Source: Thiomonas sp. X19
GTDB taxonomy: Bacteria > Pseudomonadota > Gammaproteobacteria > Burkholderiales > Burkholderiaceae_C
NCBI RefSeq assembly: GCF_900089495.1
Contig: NZ_LT605203.1
Location: forward strand, 3,785,086 to 3,847,424
Direction of reading: 5' to 3'
DNA length: 62,339 bases
Below the pieces are notes generated by a model. It had not been told where the DNA came from, did not search any database, and saw only the letters and a program-made list of their open reading frames with translations. This document shows, piece after piece, positions 5,805-13,083 of the stretch. Both the position numbers and the translations under genes were made by a program. The number at the start of each line of letters is the position of its first letter. The first letter of the stretch is position 1.

Positions 5805-6316
5805 GGCTTGCTCCCTTGGGTTGCTTGAAGAGGCAAGACGCGAGCCGGTTGGCCGTAGCCACCCACGACCTCCACACGCTCGCCGACGTAGAGTTGCACG
5901 TCGGCTGCCTGGGTGACGGCGAAATTCCCGCCACCGTCCATGGCGACGGTGATCTGCACACCACGCTGCTTGTAGGCCGCATTGGTGGCCGCCTCGCCGC
6001 CGATGCCACCAGCGATGGCGCCCAGCACAGCCGCAACTTTGGAGCCGTTGCCGTTTCCAATACGCGACCCGATGAAGCCACCCGCCAGCGCGCCGAGCAG
6101 GCCGCCGGGCGTGGTGGCACCGCCTGGGGCAGAGATGGTGATGGGCTGCACCGAGACCACGGTGCCAAGTTGCACGGCCTGGACCTGCTGAGCCTGGCCA
6201 GGCGTGTAGGACAAGGCCGATGCCGAAGGCGAGCCGCCCAGCATCGGCGGCACGCCGGCGCAGCCGGTGAGCAGCAGGCCAAGGGCCGCTGCGACGATGA
6301 GGATGATCTTGTTCAT
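5801..6316 (-). CDS. glycine-zipper outer-membrane lipoprotein (SlyB/17-kDa antigen-like)
   Basis: The 171-aa protein starts MNKIILIVAAALGLLLTGCAG. LLTGC is a lipobox with the lipidated cysteine at residue 18. Residues about 70-112 (GGLLGALAGGFIGSRIGNG and following AVLGAIAGGIGGEAATNAA) form a glycine-zipper hairpin of the Rickettsia 17-kDa/SlyB type, which inserts into membranes. The C-terminal part (VQITVAMDGGGNFAV...LYVGERVEVV) is a small beta domain typical of these proteins. It probably sits in the outer membrane. The longer frame upstream of the ATG at 6314-6316 lacks a signal peptide and was not used. Confidence 0.82.
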   Translation of the reverse strand: MNKIILIVAAALGLLLTGCAGVPPMLGGSPSASALSYTPGQAQQVQAVQLGTVVSVQPITISAPGGATTPGGLLGALAGGFIGSRIGNGNGSKVAAVLGAIAGGIGGEAATNAAYKQRGVQITVAMDGGGNFAVTQAADVQLYVGERVEVVGGYGQPARVLPLQATQGSKP

Positions 6317-6365
6317 AGGGCTCTCCAGTTGGGTTGTGCGCGGGCCGCATGGCCCGGCGCGTGGG

Positions 6366-6614
6366 TCATTCATCGTTGGGGTCAGGCAGGTCCGAGTCGT
6401 CGGGCTTGTCCAGCGCCGCGACGATTTTGGCCAGCACGGCGCTTTGCTTCTCGGACAAGAAAACCTTGTCCTTGAACTTGTCGAACCGCTCAGTCAGCTT
6501 CTTCAGAAACTCCTTTTCCCAATCATTGGCCTTGTCCTTATCGGCCTTGCTCAGCTTGCTGACGCGAGCCAGATTGGCCTTGTCGGCCTTGGTCAGTTCA
6601 CGCTTGTCTTCCAT
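6366..6614 (-). CDS. lysine-rich coiled-coil protein, 82 aa
   Basis: This highly charged protein has repeated KADK/LSKADKDKA motifs and a long helix through WEKEFLKKLTERFDKFKD, ending in an acidic tail DDSDLPDPNDE. It is predicted to be almost all helix and possibly a coiled coil. No family is recognised. The ATG at 6612-6614 follows AAGGAGTAAATC. Element copy 8 lies 54 bp upstream, so it is the first gene of the unit that continues into the lipoprotein. Confidence 0.6.
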   Translation of the reverse strand: MEDKRELTKADKANLARVSKLSKADKDKANDWEKEFLKKLTERFDKFKDKVFLSEKQSAVLAKIVAALDKPDDSDLPDPNDE

Positions 6615-6668
6615 GATTTACTCCTTGTAGTCTGGAAGTTGAAACCGGACCGGGTGGTCCGTGCTTTG

Positions 6669-6688
6669 CATAGGCGGACGCGGAAATT
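6669..6688 (-). promoter_or_regulatory. 20-bp element copy 8
   Basis: AATTTCCGC and CCTATG lie at the standard spacing, 54 bp before the ATG of 6366-6614. The copy touches the stop codon of 6688-7071. Confidence 0.8.
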
Positions 6689-7071
6689 CAGGTCTGCCTG
6701 GTGAGCTGCCGCACGCTGAGCGCCGTATTCAGCAGTTTTGCGGCGGCATACAAACTCAGCCAAGGCAAAACCCAGAGCCACAAATCGAGCAGGACGACCG
6801 GCTTGAAATGATCGAGCCGGGTCGTCCAAAAATCGACAAGCGACGTTTTCTTCGCTTCTGCGAGATAACCATCAAGCGTCGCGCCAGTCGTTGTCGAACC
6901 ATCCCCAAATGTGAATATCTTGGGCTGCAAAAAGCCCGGCTCAAGCGTGTGGATCACCAGCACGCGGGCGATGCCGCGCGCAGCAGGCGGGAATTTTTCG
7001 GCCGTGAATGTGGCTGCGGCGAGATAAACACAAAACCACAACCCAGCGAGAATCAAAAGATACTTTTTCAT
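6688..7071 (-). CDS. membrane protein with two spans, 127 aa
   Basis: The N-terminus MKKYLLILAGLWFCVYLAAA is a signal anchor. A second hydrophobic segment (VVLLDLWLWVLPWLSLYAAA) lies near the C-terminus, with a periplasmic loop of about 70 residues between. No family is recognised. The start is two bases after the stop of the upstream gene 7074-7355, so they are translated from one message. The layout resembles small inner-membrane proteins of conjugative or phage systems, but no function can be assigned. Confidence 0.6.
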   Translation of the reverse strand: MKKYLLILAGLWFCVYLAAATFTAEKFPPAARGIARVLVIHTLEPGFLQPKIFTFGDGSTTTGATLDGYLAEAKKTSLVDFWTTRLDHFKPVVLLDLWLWVLPWLSLYAAAKLLNTALSVRQLTRQT

Positions 7072-7073
7072 GA

Positions 7074-7355
7074 TTAACCCTTCGTGTTGTAATCGTTGAT
7101 ACGGCACACGCAATCGCGCATGAATGCAATCCACACGGCGCCGATTGGATGATCTTCACCGAGATGATTCCAAATCAACTCGGCGCAAACGACTTTGCGG
7201 TGATGCCCGAGCGCCGGAGCATCGGGGAAGTCGGAGAGATAATGGGCAATTTCGCCCATGAGTTCCTGTCCCTCGTCCATGGGCTGGGTGTAGTTATTCG
7301 CGAAATCCTCCAGAAAATCGAGTTTGGCGGCGAATGTTTGGGTATCGTGATTCAT
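7074..7355 (-). CDS. hypothetical protein, 93 aa
   Basis: This soluble acidic protein starts MNHDTQTFAAKLDFLEDFAN and carries two histidine-containing segments (PALGHHRKVVCAELIWNHLG). No family is recognised. The ATG at 7353-7355 follows GGAGAAACACC. There is no 20-bp element directly upstream. The gene lies after the microprotein 7477-7623 and two GC-rich hairpins (7391-7414 and 7447-7465), so it may depend on read-through. Confidence 0.5.
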   Translation of the reverse strand: MNHDTQTFAAKLDFLEDFANNYTQPMDEGQELMGEIAHYLSDFPDAPALGHHRKVVCAELIWNHLGEDHPIGAVWIAFMRDCVCRINDYNTKG

Positions 7356-7476
7356 GGTGTTTCTCCGTGGTGAGTAATTCGTGAATCCCCGCGCGCGGCG
7401 CGTTGGCCGCGCGCTGGCTTTATCGGGCCAGGGGGTTAAGGTTTCGCCGGAGCGATTAGCTCCGGTGGGTTGGCGG

Positions 7477-7623
7477 TTATTTGGCGTTGATCGGCACCAG
7501 CACCACGCCTTGGGCGGCGGGGGTCATGCTGTTCATCATTTGGTCCATTTCGTGGACCGCGAAGAAAATGCCGCCAACGATCAACAGGCCGCCGACAAAT
7601 TTGATGAGGGTGATGATGTCCAT
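7477..7623 (-). CDS. membrane microprotein (paralogue of 1475-1618)
   Basis: The 48-aa protein has one hydrophobic helix (FVGGLLIVGGIFFAV), then HEMDQMMNSMTPAAQGVVLVP and the final INAK. It closely matches the protein at 1475-1618 in helix, HEM motif and tail, so both are probably functional copies of one ancestral gene. The ATG at 7621-7623 is preceded by an AGGAG site. Element copy 9 lies 45 bp upstream, unlike its paralogue, which has palindromic operators. The role is unknown. Confidence 0.65.
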   Translation of the reverse strand: MDIITLIKFVGGLLIVGGIFFAVHEMDQMMNSMTPAAQGVVLVPINAK

Positions 7624-7668
7624 TTGAAACTCCTGGTTGTTGGGACGCGCACTCGCTGCCCATACTCA

Positions 7669-7688
7669 TATAGGCTGGGGCGGAAACT
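7669..7688 (-). promoter_or_regulatory. 20-bp element copy 9
   Basis: AGTTTCCGC and CCTATA lie at the standard spacing, 45 bp before the microprotein 7477-7623. Confidence 0.75.
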
Positions 7689-7713
7689 CGAACGCGTGCG
7701 AGGCTGGCAAGAT

Positions 7714-7802
7714 GGGATGGTGAAACGCCACCCCACTTTTTGGCATGGGGGTCGTGAAACGCGACCTCCTTTTGGACATGGGGGTAACGAAACGGAACCC
7801 CC
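7714..7802. repeat. three 33-bp tandem hairpin units
   Basis: Three hairpins begin at 7714, 7747 and 7780, exactly 33 bp apart. Each has an apical GAAACG. The stems differ but keep pairing: TGG/CCA in unit 1, GGTCG/CGACC in unit 2, GGGGGT/ACCCCC in unit 3. The first two linkers share a TTTTTGG- or TTTTGG-type stretch ending CAT. Compensating changes in the stems suggest selection on the folded nucleic acid. The array lies between element copies 10 and 9 and would be transcribed leftward from copy 10. Confidence 0.65.
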
Positions 7803-7939
7803 TTTCCAACCTGGGCAGGTGTTGACTGCGGCGCAAAATGCAGTGGCTTCGCCTAATGAAGCCCTTGGCCCGAGCTTTTCAGGCTGGTTTGATAACCGCA
7901 GAGCGTCCGAAAGTAGACGATCCCCAATAAATGGAGCCC

Positions 7940-8118
7940 ACGACGGCCGCAACTGCGTTGGCTTGACGTGCTTTGGCGGCATGAATGCACCGATTTTGTG
8001 CGCCCATGCCGGATTTCGGCCATGACTACGTCGGTTCGACGTGGCTAAGGCTCAACGGGGTGGTGTTTCACCACCCCGTTGGCTGATTTCGGCCTGAAAG
8101 TGCGTTGGTTCGACGTGG
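7940..8118. repeat. three units of about 73 bp with conserved core and variable hairpins
   Basis: Cores at 7940-7971, 8012-8044 and 8085-8118 share GGCC-N8-CG-YGTTGG-YT-GACGTG when read on the plus strand, with starts 72 and 73 bp apart. Between cores lie different hairpins: GGCATG...GCAC/GTGC...CATGCC near 7979-8010, and the perfect AACGGGGTGGTG / CACCACCCCGTT at 8054-8080. The last hairpin also has a GAAA apex on the minus strand. Regular spacing of about seven helical turns fits a protein-binding array or a repeated RNA domain. Confidence 0.6.
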
Positions 8119-8198
8119 TGAGGCTCGCGGAGCAGAGCCGGGGCGCCACTTTGAGTGGACACCCATGAGGTCGAGCAGTCGTTGGCGCACCATGCGCT

Positions 8199-8218
8199 TA
8201 TAGGAAGACGCGGAAATT
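8199..8218 (-). promoter_or_regulatory. 20-bp element copy 10, upstream of non-coding repeats
   Basis: AATTTCCGC and CCTATA lie at the standard spacing. Unlike the others, it is not followed by a convincing gene: only a 41-codon frame without a ribosome site starts near 8194. It faces the hairpin arrays at 7714-8118, so the product may be an untranslated RNA. Confidence 0.7.
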
Positions 8219-8240
8219 GGTTATCGCGACAGTGCCTGTC

Positions 8241-8331
8241 GATGCCGCAGCCTAAAGCTGCGGCATTAGCATTGCCGCTGGCTGATGGATGGGTTTGGAT
8301 TGACACTCAAAACCCGGTCACGGTTTTATCG
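8241..8331. terminator. two strong hairpins flanking the structured block
   Basis: ATGCCGCAGC / GCTGCGGCAT forms a 10-bp perfect stem near 8241-8265. A longer stem beginning CTCAAAACCC and ending GGGGTTTTGAG, with inner GTCACG/CGTGAC, spans about 8308-8350. Neither has a classical T-tract. They may be terminators or part of a larger RNA. Confidence 0.4.
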
Positions 8332-8344
8332 TGACGGGGTTTTG

Positions 8345-8900
8345 AGGTGCAGTGGATTCAACGCCACGCTGCAGCGCGGTGAAGACCAGATCGCCTGACG
8401 CGGAAGCGGCTGGCGAGCCTGGGCTGAGACGTGTGGCGGCGTGGGTCAGGAGCCGCAGGGCGGGAGTGCGAGCACGACATGAGACATCGCCCTAAGGCGA
8501 TGGCGAATGCGGCGAAGACACGACCAACACTGCGGGGCGAGGCCGGCCAGGCCGAAGCCGTCGAGTGCGAGGGGAGAGCCAGCCGAACGGCTGGCGCGGG
8601 TGAGTAAGGAAGTGGCGTGCAGGTGGCATGACAGCCGTAGGCTGGCGTGACACTTGCCCCGCCACGACCGCACCGAACCCCGACCCGAAGACACGAGACC
8701 GGGGGGGCCGCTGCCATCGACCGCGACACGCAGACCACGACTGAGCGACAGCGAAGAAGTGGGCTAAGTGCCGGGCGAAGACGCGCCCAAGCGCGTCGGT
8801 GGCAGTGGGGGCGACAGCCCCGGCATCGAGCCCCAAAGGGGCGAGGGGGTGCCTTACCAACGGCCTCATCGTTGGTAAGGCACCCCCTCGCCCCTTTGCC
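8345..8900 (+). ncRNA. candidate large structured RNA
   Basis: About 550 bp show no plausible reading frame but many short perfect stems: TGCAG/CTGCA (8348-8373), CATCGCC-CTAA-GGCGATG (8485-8502), GCCAGCCG-AA-CGGCTGGC (8578-8595), GACGCGC-CCAA-GCGCGTC (8780-8797) and GGGGC-GACA-GCCCC (8808-8821). GACA is a GNRA loop only on the plus strand. Purine-rich single-stranded repeats (GAAGAC occurs four times) also favour the plus strand as the RNA. It ends in the 28-bp hairpin at 8835-8897. It does not match RNase P, tmRNA, 6S or group II intron features that I can recognise. An origin or transfer region is the main alternative. Confidence 0.4.
8835..8897. repeat. perfect 28-bp inverted repeat with 7-nt loop
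   Basis: The arms 8835-8862 and 8870-8897 are exact reverse complements (beginning AAAGGGGCGAGGGGGTGCC), with the loop GCCTCAT. It is by far the strongest hairpin in the window. It may be a terminator of the structured block, a recombination or transfer site, or a protein-bound cruciform. Confidence 0.85.
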
Positions 8901-8982
8901 CGGAGGGCATAGGGAGCGATGCCGCCGACTTTTCTTGCGGTGAGGTGAGCCCCCTAGGGCGAAAAGACCACGGCCCCCCTAG

Positions 8983-10584
8983 GAGACTGTCGGACTTTGC
9001 GGTCTTCCGGATGAAGACGCTATCCGAGACAATTGCTGCTGCACAACCGAGAGCCCGAGCCGATGAGCCGCTTCGTCCCTGTTGACCGAGACACCGCATA
9101 TCTGTTGCCACCGTCGGTGGACGAATGGCTGCCCACTGATCACTTGGCGCGCTTCGTGGTCGAAGTCATCGAGCAGCTTGATCTGGGCGATCTGGCCCGA
9201 CAGTACGCAGGCCGGGGCTCGGCGGCGCACCATCCGGCGGTGCTGCTGGGCCTGCTGATCTACGGCTACGCCAACGGCGTGCACTCCAGCCGCAAGATCG
9301 AGCGGGCGACCTACGACTCGGTGGCGTTCCGCTTTGTTGCGGCCAATACCCACCCCGATCACGACACGCTGGCGACGTTCCGCCGCCGCTTCTTGAAGGA
9401 GGTGGAGGCACTGTTCGTGCAGGTGCTGGTTCTGGCGCGCGAGATGAAGCTGCTCAAGCTCGGACACATCGCGCTGGATGGCACCAAGATCGACGCCAAC
9501 GCCAGCAAGCACAAGGCCTTGTCGTGGGCTCATGCCAACAAGATCGAGGCGCAGCTGCGCCAGGAAGTACAAACGCTGCTGGCGCTGGCAGAGAACAGCG
9601 ACCGCGCGACGGTACCCGACGGCATGGATGTGCCGGCGGAGATCGCCCTGCGTGCAGATCGCTTGAGCGCAATCGCGCAGGCCAAGGCCAAGATCGAGCA
9701 GCGCGCCAGCGAACGCCATCAGGTCGAGCAGCAGGAGTACGAGGCCAAGACCGCCAAGCGCCAAGCCCAGCGCGAGGCGGGCAAGAAGCCGCGCGGCAAG
9801 GACCCTGAGCCGCCAGAGGCCGGCCCCCGGAGCAGCGATCAGGTCAACCTCACGGATGAAGAGTCGCGCATCATGCCCGTGTCGGGTGGGGGCTTCGAGC
9901 AAAGCTACAACGCACAAGCCGGCGTGGACATCGCGACGATGATGGTGATCACCCAGCATGTGAGCCAGGCATCCAACGACAAGCGCGAAGTTGTGCCTAC
10001 GCTGCAGCAGATCCAAGCGTTACCCGCGGTGCTGGGCGAGGTGCACACGCTCATCACGGACAACGGCTTCTTCAGCCAAGCCAACGTGATCGCGTGCAAC
10101 GACGCGGGTATCGAGCCGCTGCTGGCGCTCAAGCGGGAGTCGCATCACACGCCGGTGATGGGGCGCTTTGCACCCGATGTGCCCGAGCCCCAGACGACGG
10201 ATCCGCTCGTGCAGATGGCACACCGCCTGGGCACGCAAGCAGGCCGAGCCCTGTACGGCCTGCGCAAGCAGACAGTGGAGCCGGTGTTCGGCATCATCAA
10301 GCAAGTGATGGGTTGGCGCCAGATGAGCATGCGCGGGCTGGCCAAGGCACAAGGCGAATGGAGCTTGGTGACCATGGCTTGGAACATCAAGCGCATGCAC
10401 GTCCTGCGAGCCGCGTGAGGGCAATAGTGCGCCCCGACCACGCCAAAACCGAGTCCCCAGGCCGCCCCATGTGCCCTCACAGTGTCTCGCCAACCATCGA
10501 GAGCGTTCGATCAGCGCGCCGCTGTCAAAAAAAACGCGTCGCACTGATCAATCGGATTCGCTCGGGTTCAAGTCCGACAGCCTC
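8983..10584 (+). mobile_element. IS1182-family insertion sequence, copy 1
   Basis: This 1602-bp element has terminal inverted repeats GAGACTGTCGGACTT (left) and GAGGCTGTCGGACTT (right, reversed). It is flanked on both sides by CTAG (8979-8982 and 10585-10588), the target duplication. It carries one transposase gene. The sequence appears identical to copy 2 at 16024-17625, so at least one transposition was recent. It sits between the structured non-coding block and the end of the replication-relaxation gene. Confidence 0.92.
9063..10418 (+). CDS. IS1182-family transposase (copy 1)
   Basis: This DDE-type transposase has an N-terminal DUF772-like domain (HLARFVVEVIEQLDLGDLA; HHPAVLLGLLIYGYANGVHS) and catalytic-core segments GHIALDGTKIDANASKHKAL (first Asp), LITDNGFFSQANVI (second Asp) and EPVFGIIKQVMGWRQMSMRG (Glu). 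A charged coiled-coil insert (residues about 200-265) separates the first two parts. The ATG at 9063 (MSRFVPVDRD) is preferred to the TTG 30 bp upstream, which lies close to the left terminal repeat. The enzyme moves the element into CTAG sites. Confidence 0.92.
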   Translation: MSRFVPVDRDTAYLLPPSVDEWLPTDHLARFVVEVIEQLDLGDLARQYAGRGSAAHHPAVLLGLLIYGYANGVHSSRKIERATYDSVAFRFVAANTHPDHDTLATFRRRFLKEVEALFVQVLVLAREMKLLKLGHIALDGTKIDANASKHKALSWAHANKIEAQLRQEVQTLLALAENSDRATVPDGMDVPAEIALRADRLSAIAQAKAKIEQRASERHQVEQQEYEAKTAKRQAQREAGKKPRGKDPEPPEAGPRSSDQVNLTDEESRIMPVSGGGFEQSYNAQAGVDIATMMVITQHVSQASNDKREVVPTLQQIQALPAVLGEVHTLITDNGFFSQANVIACNDAGIEPLLALKRESHHTPVMGRFAPDVPEPQTTDPLVQMAHRLGTQAGRALYGLRKQTVEPVFGIIKQVMGWRQMSMRGLAKAQGEWSLVTMAWNIKRMHVLRAA

Positions 10585-10721
10585 CTAGGGGCGAGCGCAG
10601 CGAGAGTGGTCTGGCCTCATGCCTTGGCCTTTGACTTGTGCGCAGCCTTGGTGCGCTGCGCAAGTGCGCACCCCTGCGAAGCGGACGGTCGCCGCGCATG
10701 GCGCCAGCGCACCATGCAGCA

Positions 10722-11468
10722 TCATCGCGCTGGAAACGCATCGATGTGTGTGAATGCGAGCAACGGGTGGTGCTGCTCTGGGATGATGCGAACTGTCTGC
10801 TTCACCCCGGCGTGTGTGCGGCTGAACTCACGAATTGACAACACCAGTCCACGTAATCTGGCAGCTTCGTGGGGTGTCTCCGTGACCCAAATTGCGCGCT
10901 GGTACTTGCCTGCCTTTATGTCACGCAAGCGCGTGAATAAGATGGATTCATAACGGCCGCTAGTCTTGATGGTGCGCTCGAATTCGACGCACCAAACCGT
11001 GCCTGCCGCGTCCTTCGCCGTGGCGTCGGGCCGCGAATCTGCATCGAACTTGGCGAGCCTGTCCCCACTCTCCCACCCCGCCCAGCCCGCCCTTTCAGCG
11101 CTGATTTTCATCCGTTGCAAACCCACCGTGTGCGAGAGAAGTGTGAGTCCAATCCTGTTTGGTTTGAAGTAGGAGGCGCTTGGAATTTCATGATCGTCCC
11201 CGGCCATTAACTGCCCTTTCGGTGTGATACCCCAAAGCATCGGCCTCCATCCGCTCGGCGCGGTGACTTGTTGGCGTGTGATTAACTCTGCCCGCTCCAT
11301 CGCGACCAAAGTTCGTTTGGTTTGATCTGCCGATAATCCTAATAACATTTGCATAACATTAAGCGTCGTATAAATCTCTTCGCGCAAGAACCGCAAAACA
11401 ATGTTTTGCTTATCTGCAGCGCGCTGCATACGCTGCGCAAATGTCATTTGTGGCGGTAATGCGCTCAT
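10722..11468 (-). CDS. replication-relaxation family protein
   Basis: This 248-aa protein starts with a winged-helix-like region (LRFLREEIYTTLNVMQMLLG, then KRTLVAMERAELITRQQV). A C-terminal alpha/beta domain follows with HTVGLQRMKISAERAGWAGW and WCVEFERTIKTSGRYESI, where an Asp/Glu-rich nuclease-like core (DADSRPDATA; VEFE) is visible. This layout fits the Replic_Relax family, found on conjugative plasmids and linked to plasmid replication or DNA relaxation. It lies 13 bp downstream of the coupling ATPase, so it shares that operon, and starts after AAGGAGAAGGAT. IS1182 copy 1 is inserted shortly after its stop. Confidence 0.7.
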   Translation of the reverse strand: MSALPPQMTFAQRMQRAADKQNIVLRFLREEIYTTLNVMQMLLGLSADQTKRTLVAMERAELITRQQVTAPSGWRPMLWGITPKGQLMAGDDHEIPSASYFKPNRIGLTLLSHTVGLQRMKISAERAGWAGWESGDRLAKFDADSRPDATAKDAAGTVWCVEFERTIKTSGRYESILFTRLRDIKAGKYQRAIWVTETPHEAARLRGLVLSIREFSRTHAGVKQTVRIIPEQHHPLLAFTHIDAFPAR

Positions 11469-11481
11469 ATCCTTCTCCTTT

Positions 11482-13080
11482 TTAGATTATGTCTTGCGCT
11501 TTGGTCGGGTCACTCTTACTGCTTCGCACCACGGCTGCGGCTGGGGTAATGTCAGGGGTCTTGCCCGGAGTCATATAACCCGCCGCCAAAAGCACCGGCG
11601 CGCCATGACCGAACATCCAGAATACGGGTGCATCCTGCGCATTGGCGGGTTTTGGCATGGCGGTACTCAGCATATCCGGGGTCACATTTTCACGAAGCTG
11701 CCTGAAATACTGCCCCTGCTCCAAACCCTCGGCGTTCGTGGTTTTGCCCGTGGTTTCAAGTTCGACCGCATATTTACCCGACAAGCTGGAAAGCTCCTTT
11801 GCGGTTTCGTCATCCTCCAGGCGAAATACAAGTTTGAGGCTGGTATTCCCTTTGGCTGCACCCAAAACAGCCTTGGAAGGTAATGATCCTGAATCATGCA
11901 AATCGCCGTAGCTTTGGAAGGCGAGATAAACGGTCGCCCGTTGGTCGCGAATCGTGCCCAAAGCGCGCAAGCTGGTTTGACCCAGGCTGTATTTGAACTC
12001 GTCCAAAAACAAGTGGACGTGTCTGGCTCCGTTTCGGTCCCGATTCTTGATGATTTGCACGATGCGGGTCAGCAACATTTTCTGCGCTGCCACCACACGC
12101 AAATCGTCGACCGAGCCAACGATATACACGAGACCACCCCGCTCGATAATCTCGGCCAGATTCGGCCCTGCTGCTGTGTCGAATGCGCCCAGGCGTGCCA
12201 TATCCTTGAGAGCACGCCAGAAATTCTGACGGCTGGTGACTTCGTCGACGTCGGCGCCTATATTGACCATCGAGCGCAGATTGAATTGGCCTTCGGTCAG
12301 CTTATCGAGTAGCGTTGCGCAGGCATCCCTATCCTCACCACGGTAAAAATCAACGGCTGGATCGCCGGAATTCTCAAGCTGCAAAGCCGTATTGACCAAG
12401 ACCTCGCATTCAGTTTTTGTGCAGCCCTGGAACACGTTAATCTGCGGAATATCCTTGCGCAGATCGATGAATGCCGTTGGCTTCCCCAGCTTTTGTGCCT
12501 CACGGAACAAAATGCCGGGGGCGAATTCATCGTTCTTGGGGTCGATCACCACGCATGCATCCCCGGCTGTCATAGCCTGAACAAGCAGCGAAGTTGTAAT
12601 CACCGTTTTGCCTGTGCCGCTCGCTCCAATAATCGCCATGTGGTTTTTGCGCGCTTGGTCGGGGCTAATCGTCATCGGCACGTCGCGAACCTTCGCAGGC
12701 TCTTTCTTGCCCTTGCCTGGCCGACAGCCCATGCCCACGAATACGGCTTGGTGCTGGCTTGCCGACGCGAGCCACGGCTCGGCCTGGTAGCTTGGCTTCT
12801 GCATGAACTGGCCCATCTGCACGTGTGCGTGCACGTTCGGCAGATCGTCGGCTTGCACCTGCGGCTGGCGCGCCAGCCAGGCTTTGCGGGCCATGAAAAT
12901 GATGAGGGCAAAGCCTGTCAGGACCCCCAAGGCGCTGCCCAAGTTTGGCGCACCAGCGGCTCCTGCCACAGCGCTCACCATCATGCCAGCAACGCTCGGA
13001 AGAATGGCCCATTTCAGAACCTTGCCAGACAGCCAGGCTGTGGCGCGTTGGCTATGGCCCCTAAGAATGTCGATGATCAT
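11482..13080 (-). CDS. TraD/TraG-family coupling ATPase
   Basis: The 532-aa protein has two N-terminal membrane helices (about 24-42 and 47-64) and a Walker A GASGTGKT (residues 152-159). An FtsK/HerA-like motor domain follows (ACVVIDPKNDEFA), then a Walker B HVHLFLDEF in a TraG-C-like segment that continues with LGTIRDQRATVYLAFQSYGD. This is the layout of type IV secretion coupling proteins, hexameric ATPases that bring relaxase-bound DNA to a mating pore. No pore genes are visible, so the element is probably mobilisable, or its T4SS lies outside the window. It starts at 13078-13080 and is served by element copy 11. Confidence 0.85.
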   Translation of the reverse strand: MIIDILRGHSQRATAWLSGKVLKWAILPSVAGMMVSAVAGAAGAPNLGSALGVLTGFALIIFMARKAWLARQPQVQADDLPNVHAHVQMGQFMQKPSYQAEPWLASASQHQAVFVGMGCRPGKGKKEPAKVRDVPMTISPDQARKNHMAIIGASGTGKTVITTSLLVQAMTAGDACVVIDPKNDEFAPGILFREAQKLGKPTAFIDLRKDIPQINVFQGCTKTECEVLVNTALQLENSGDPAVDFYRGEDRDACATLLDKLTEGQFNLRSMVNIGADVDEVTSRQNFWRALKDMARLGAFDTAAGPNLAEIIERGGLVYIVGSVDDLRVVAAQKMLLTRIVQIIKNRDRNGARHVHLFLDEFKYSLGQTSLRALGTIRDQRATVYLAFQSYGDLHDSGSLPSKAVLGAAKGNTSLKLVFRLEDDETAKELSSLSGKYAVELETTGKTTNAEGLEQGQYFRQLRENVTPDMLSTAMPKPANAQDAPVFWMFGHGAPVLLAAGYMTPGKTPDITPAAAVVRSSKSDPTKAQDII

Positions 13081-13083
13081 GAT

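Noticed and set aside
7581..7982. A 133-codon minus-strand frame through the 33-bp repeats
   Set aside because: It overlaps the microprotein gene and the 20-bp element, lacks a ribosome site, and its repeats are better explained by hairpins. It is noted as the alternative.
7714..8157. CRISPR array
   Set aside because: The repeat cores diverge, the spacers are palindromic, and there are only three units without cas genes.
8052..8306. 84-codon minus-strand frame over copy 10 of the element
   Set aside because: It starts upstream of the promoter-like element and crosses the hairpins. No family features or ribosome site are seen.
8979..10016. A 345-codon minus-strand frame inside the IS1182 copies
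   Set aside because: It is antisense to the transposase and Leu/Gly/His-rich without a domain. It recurs only because the IS is duplicated.
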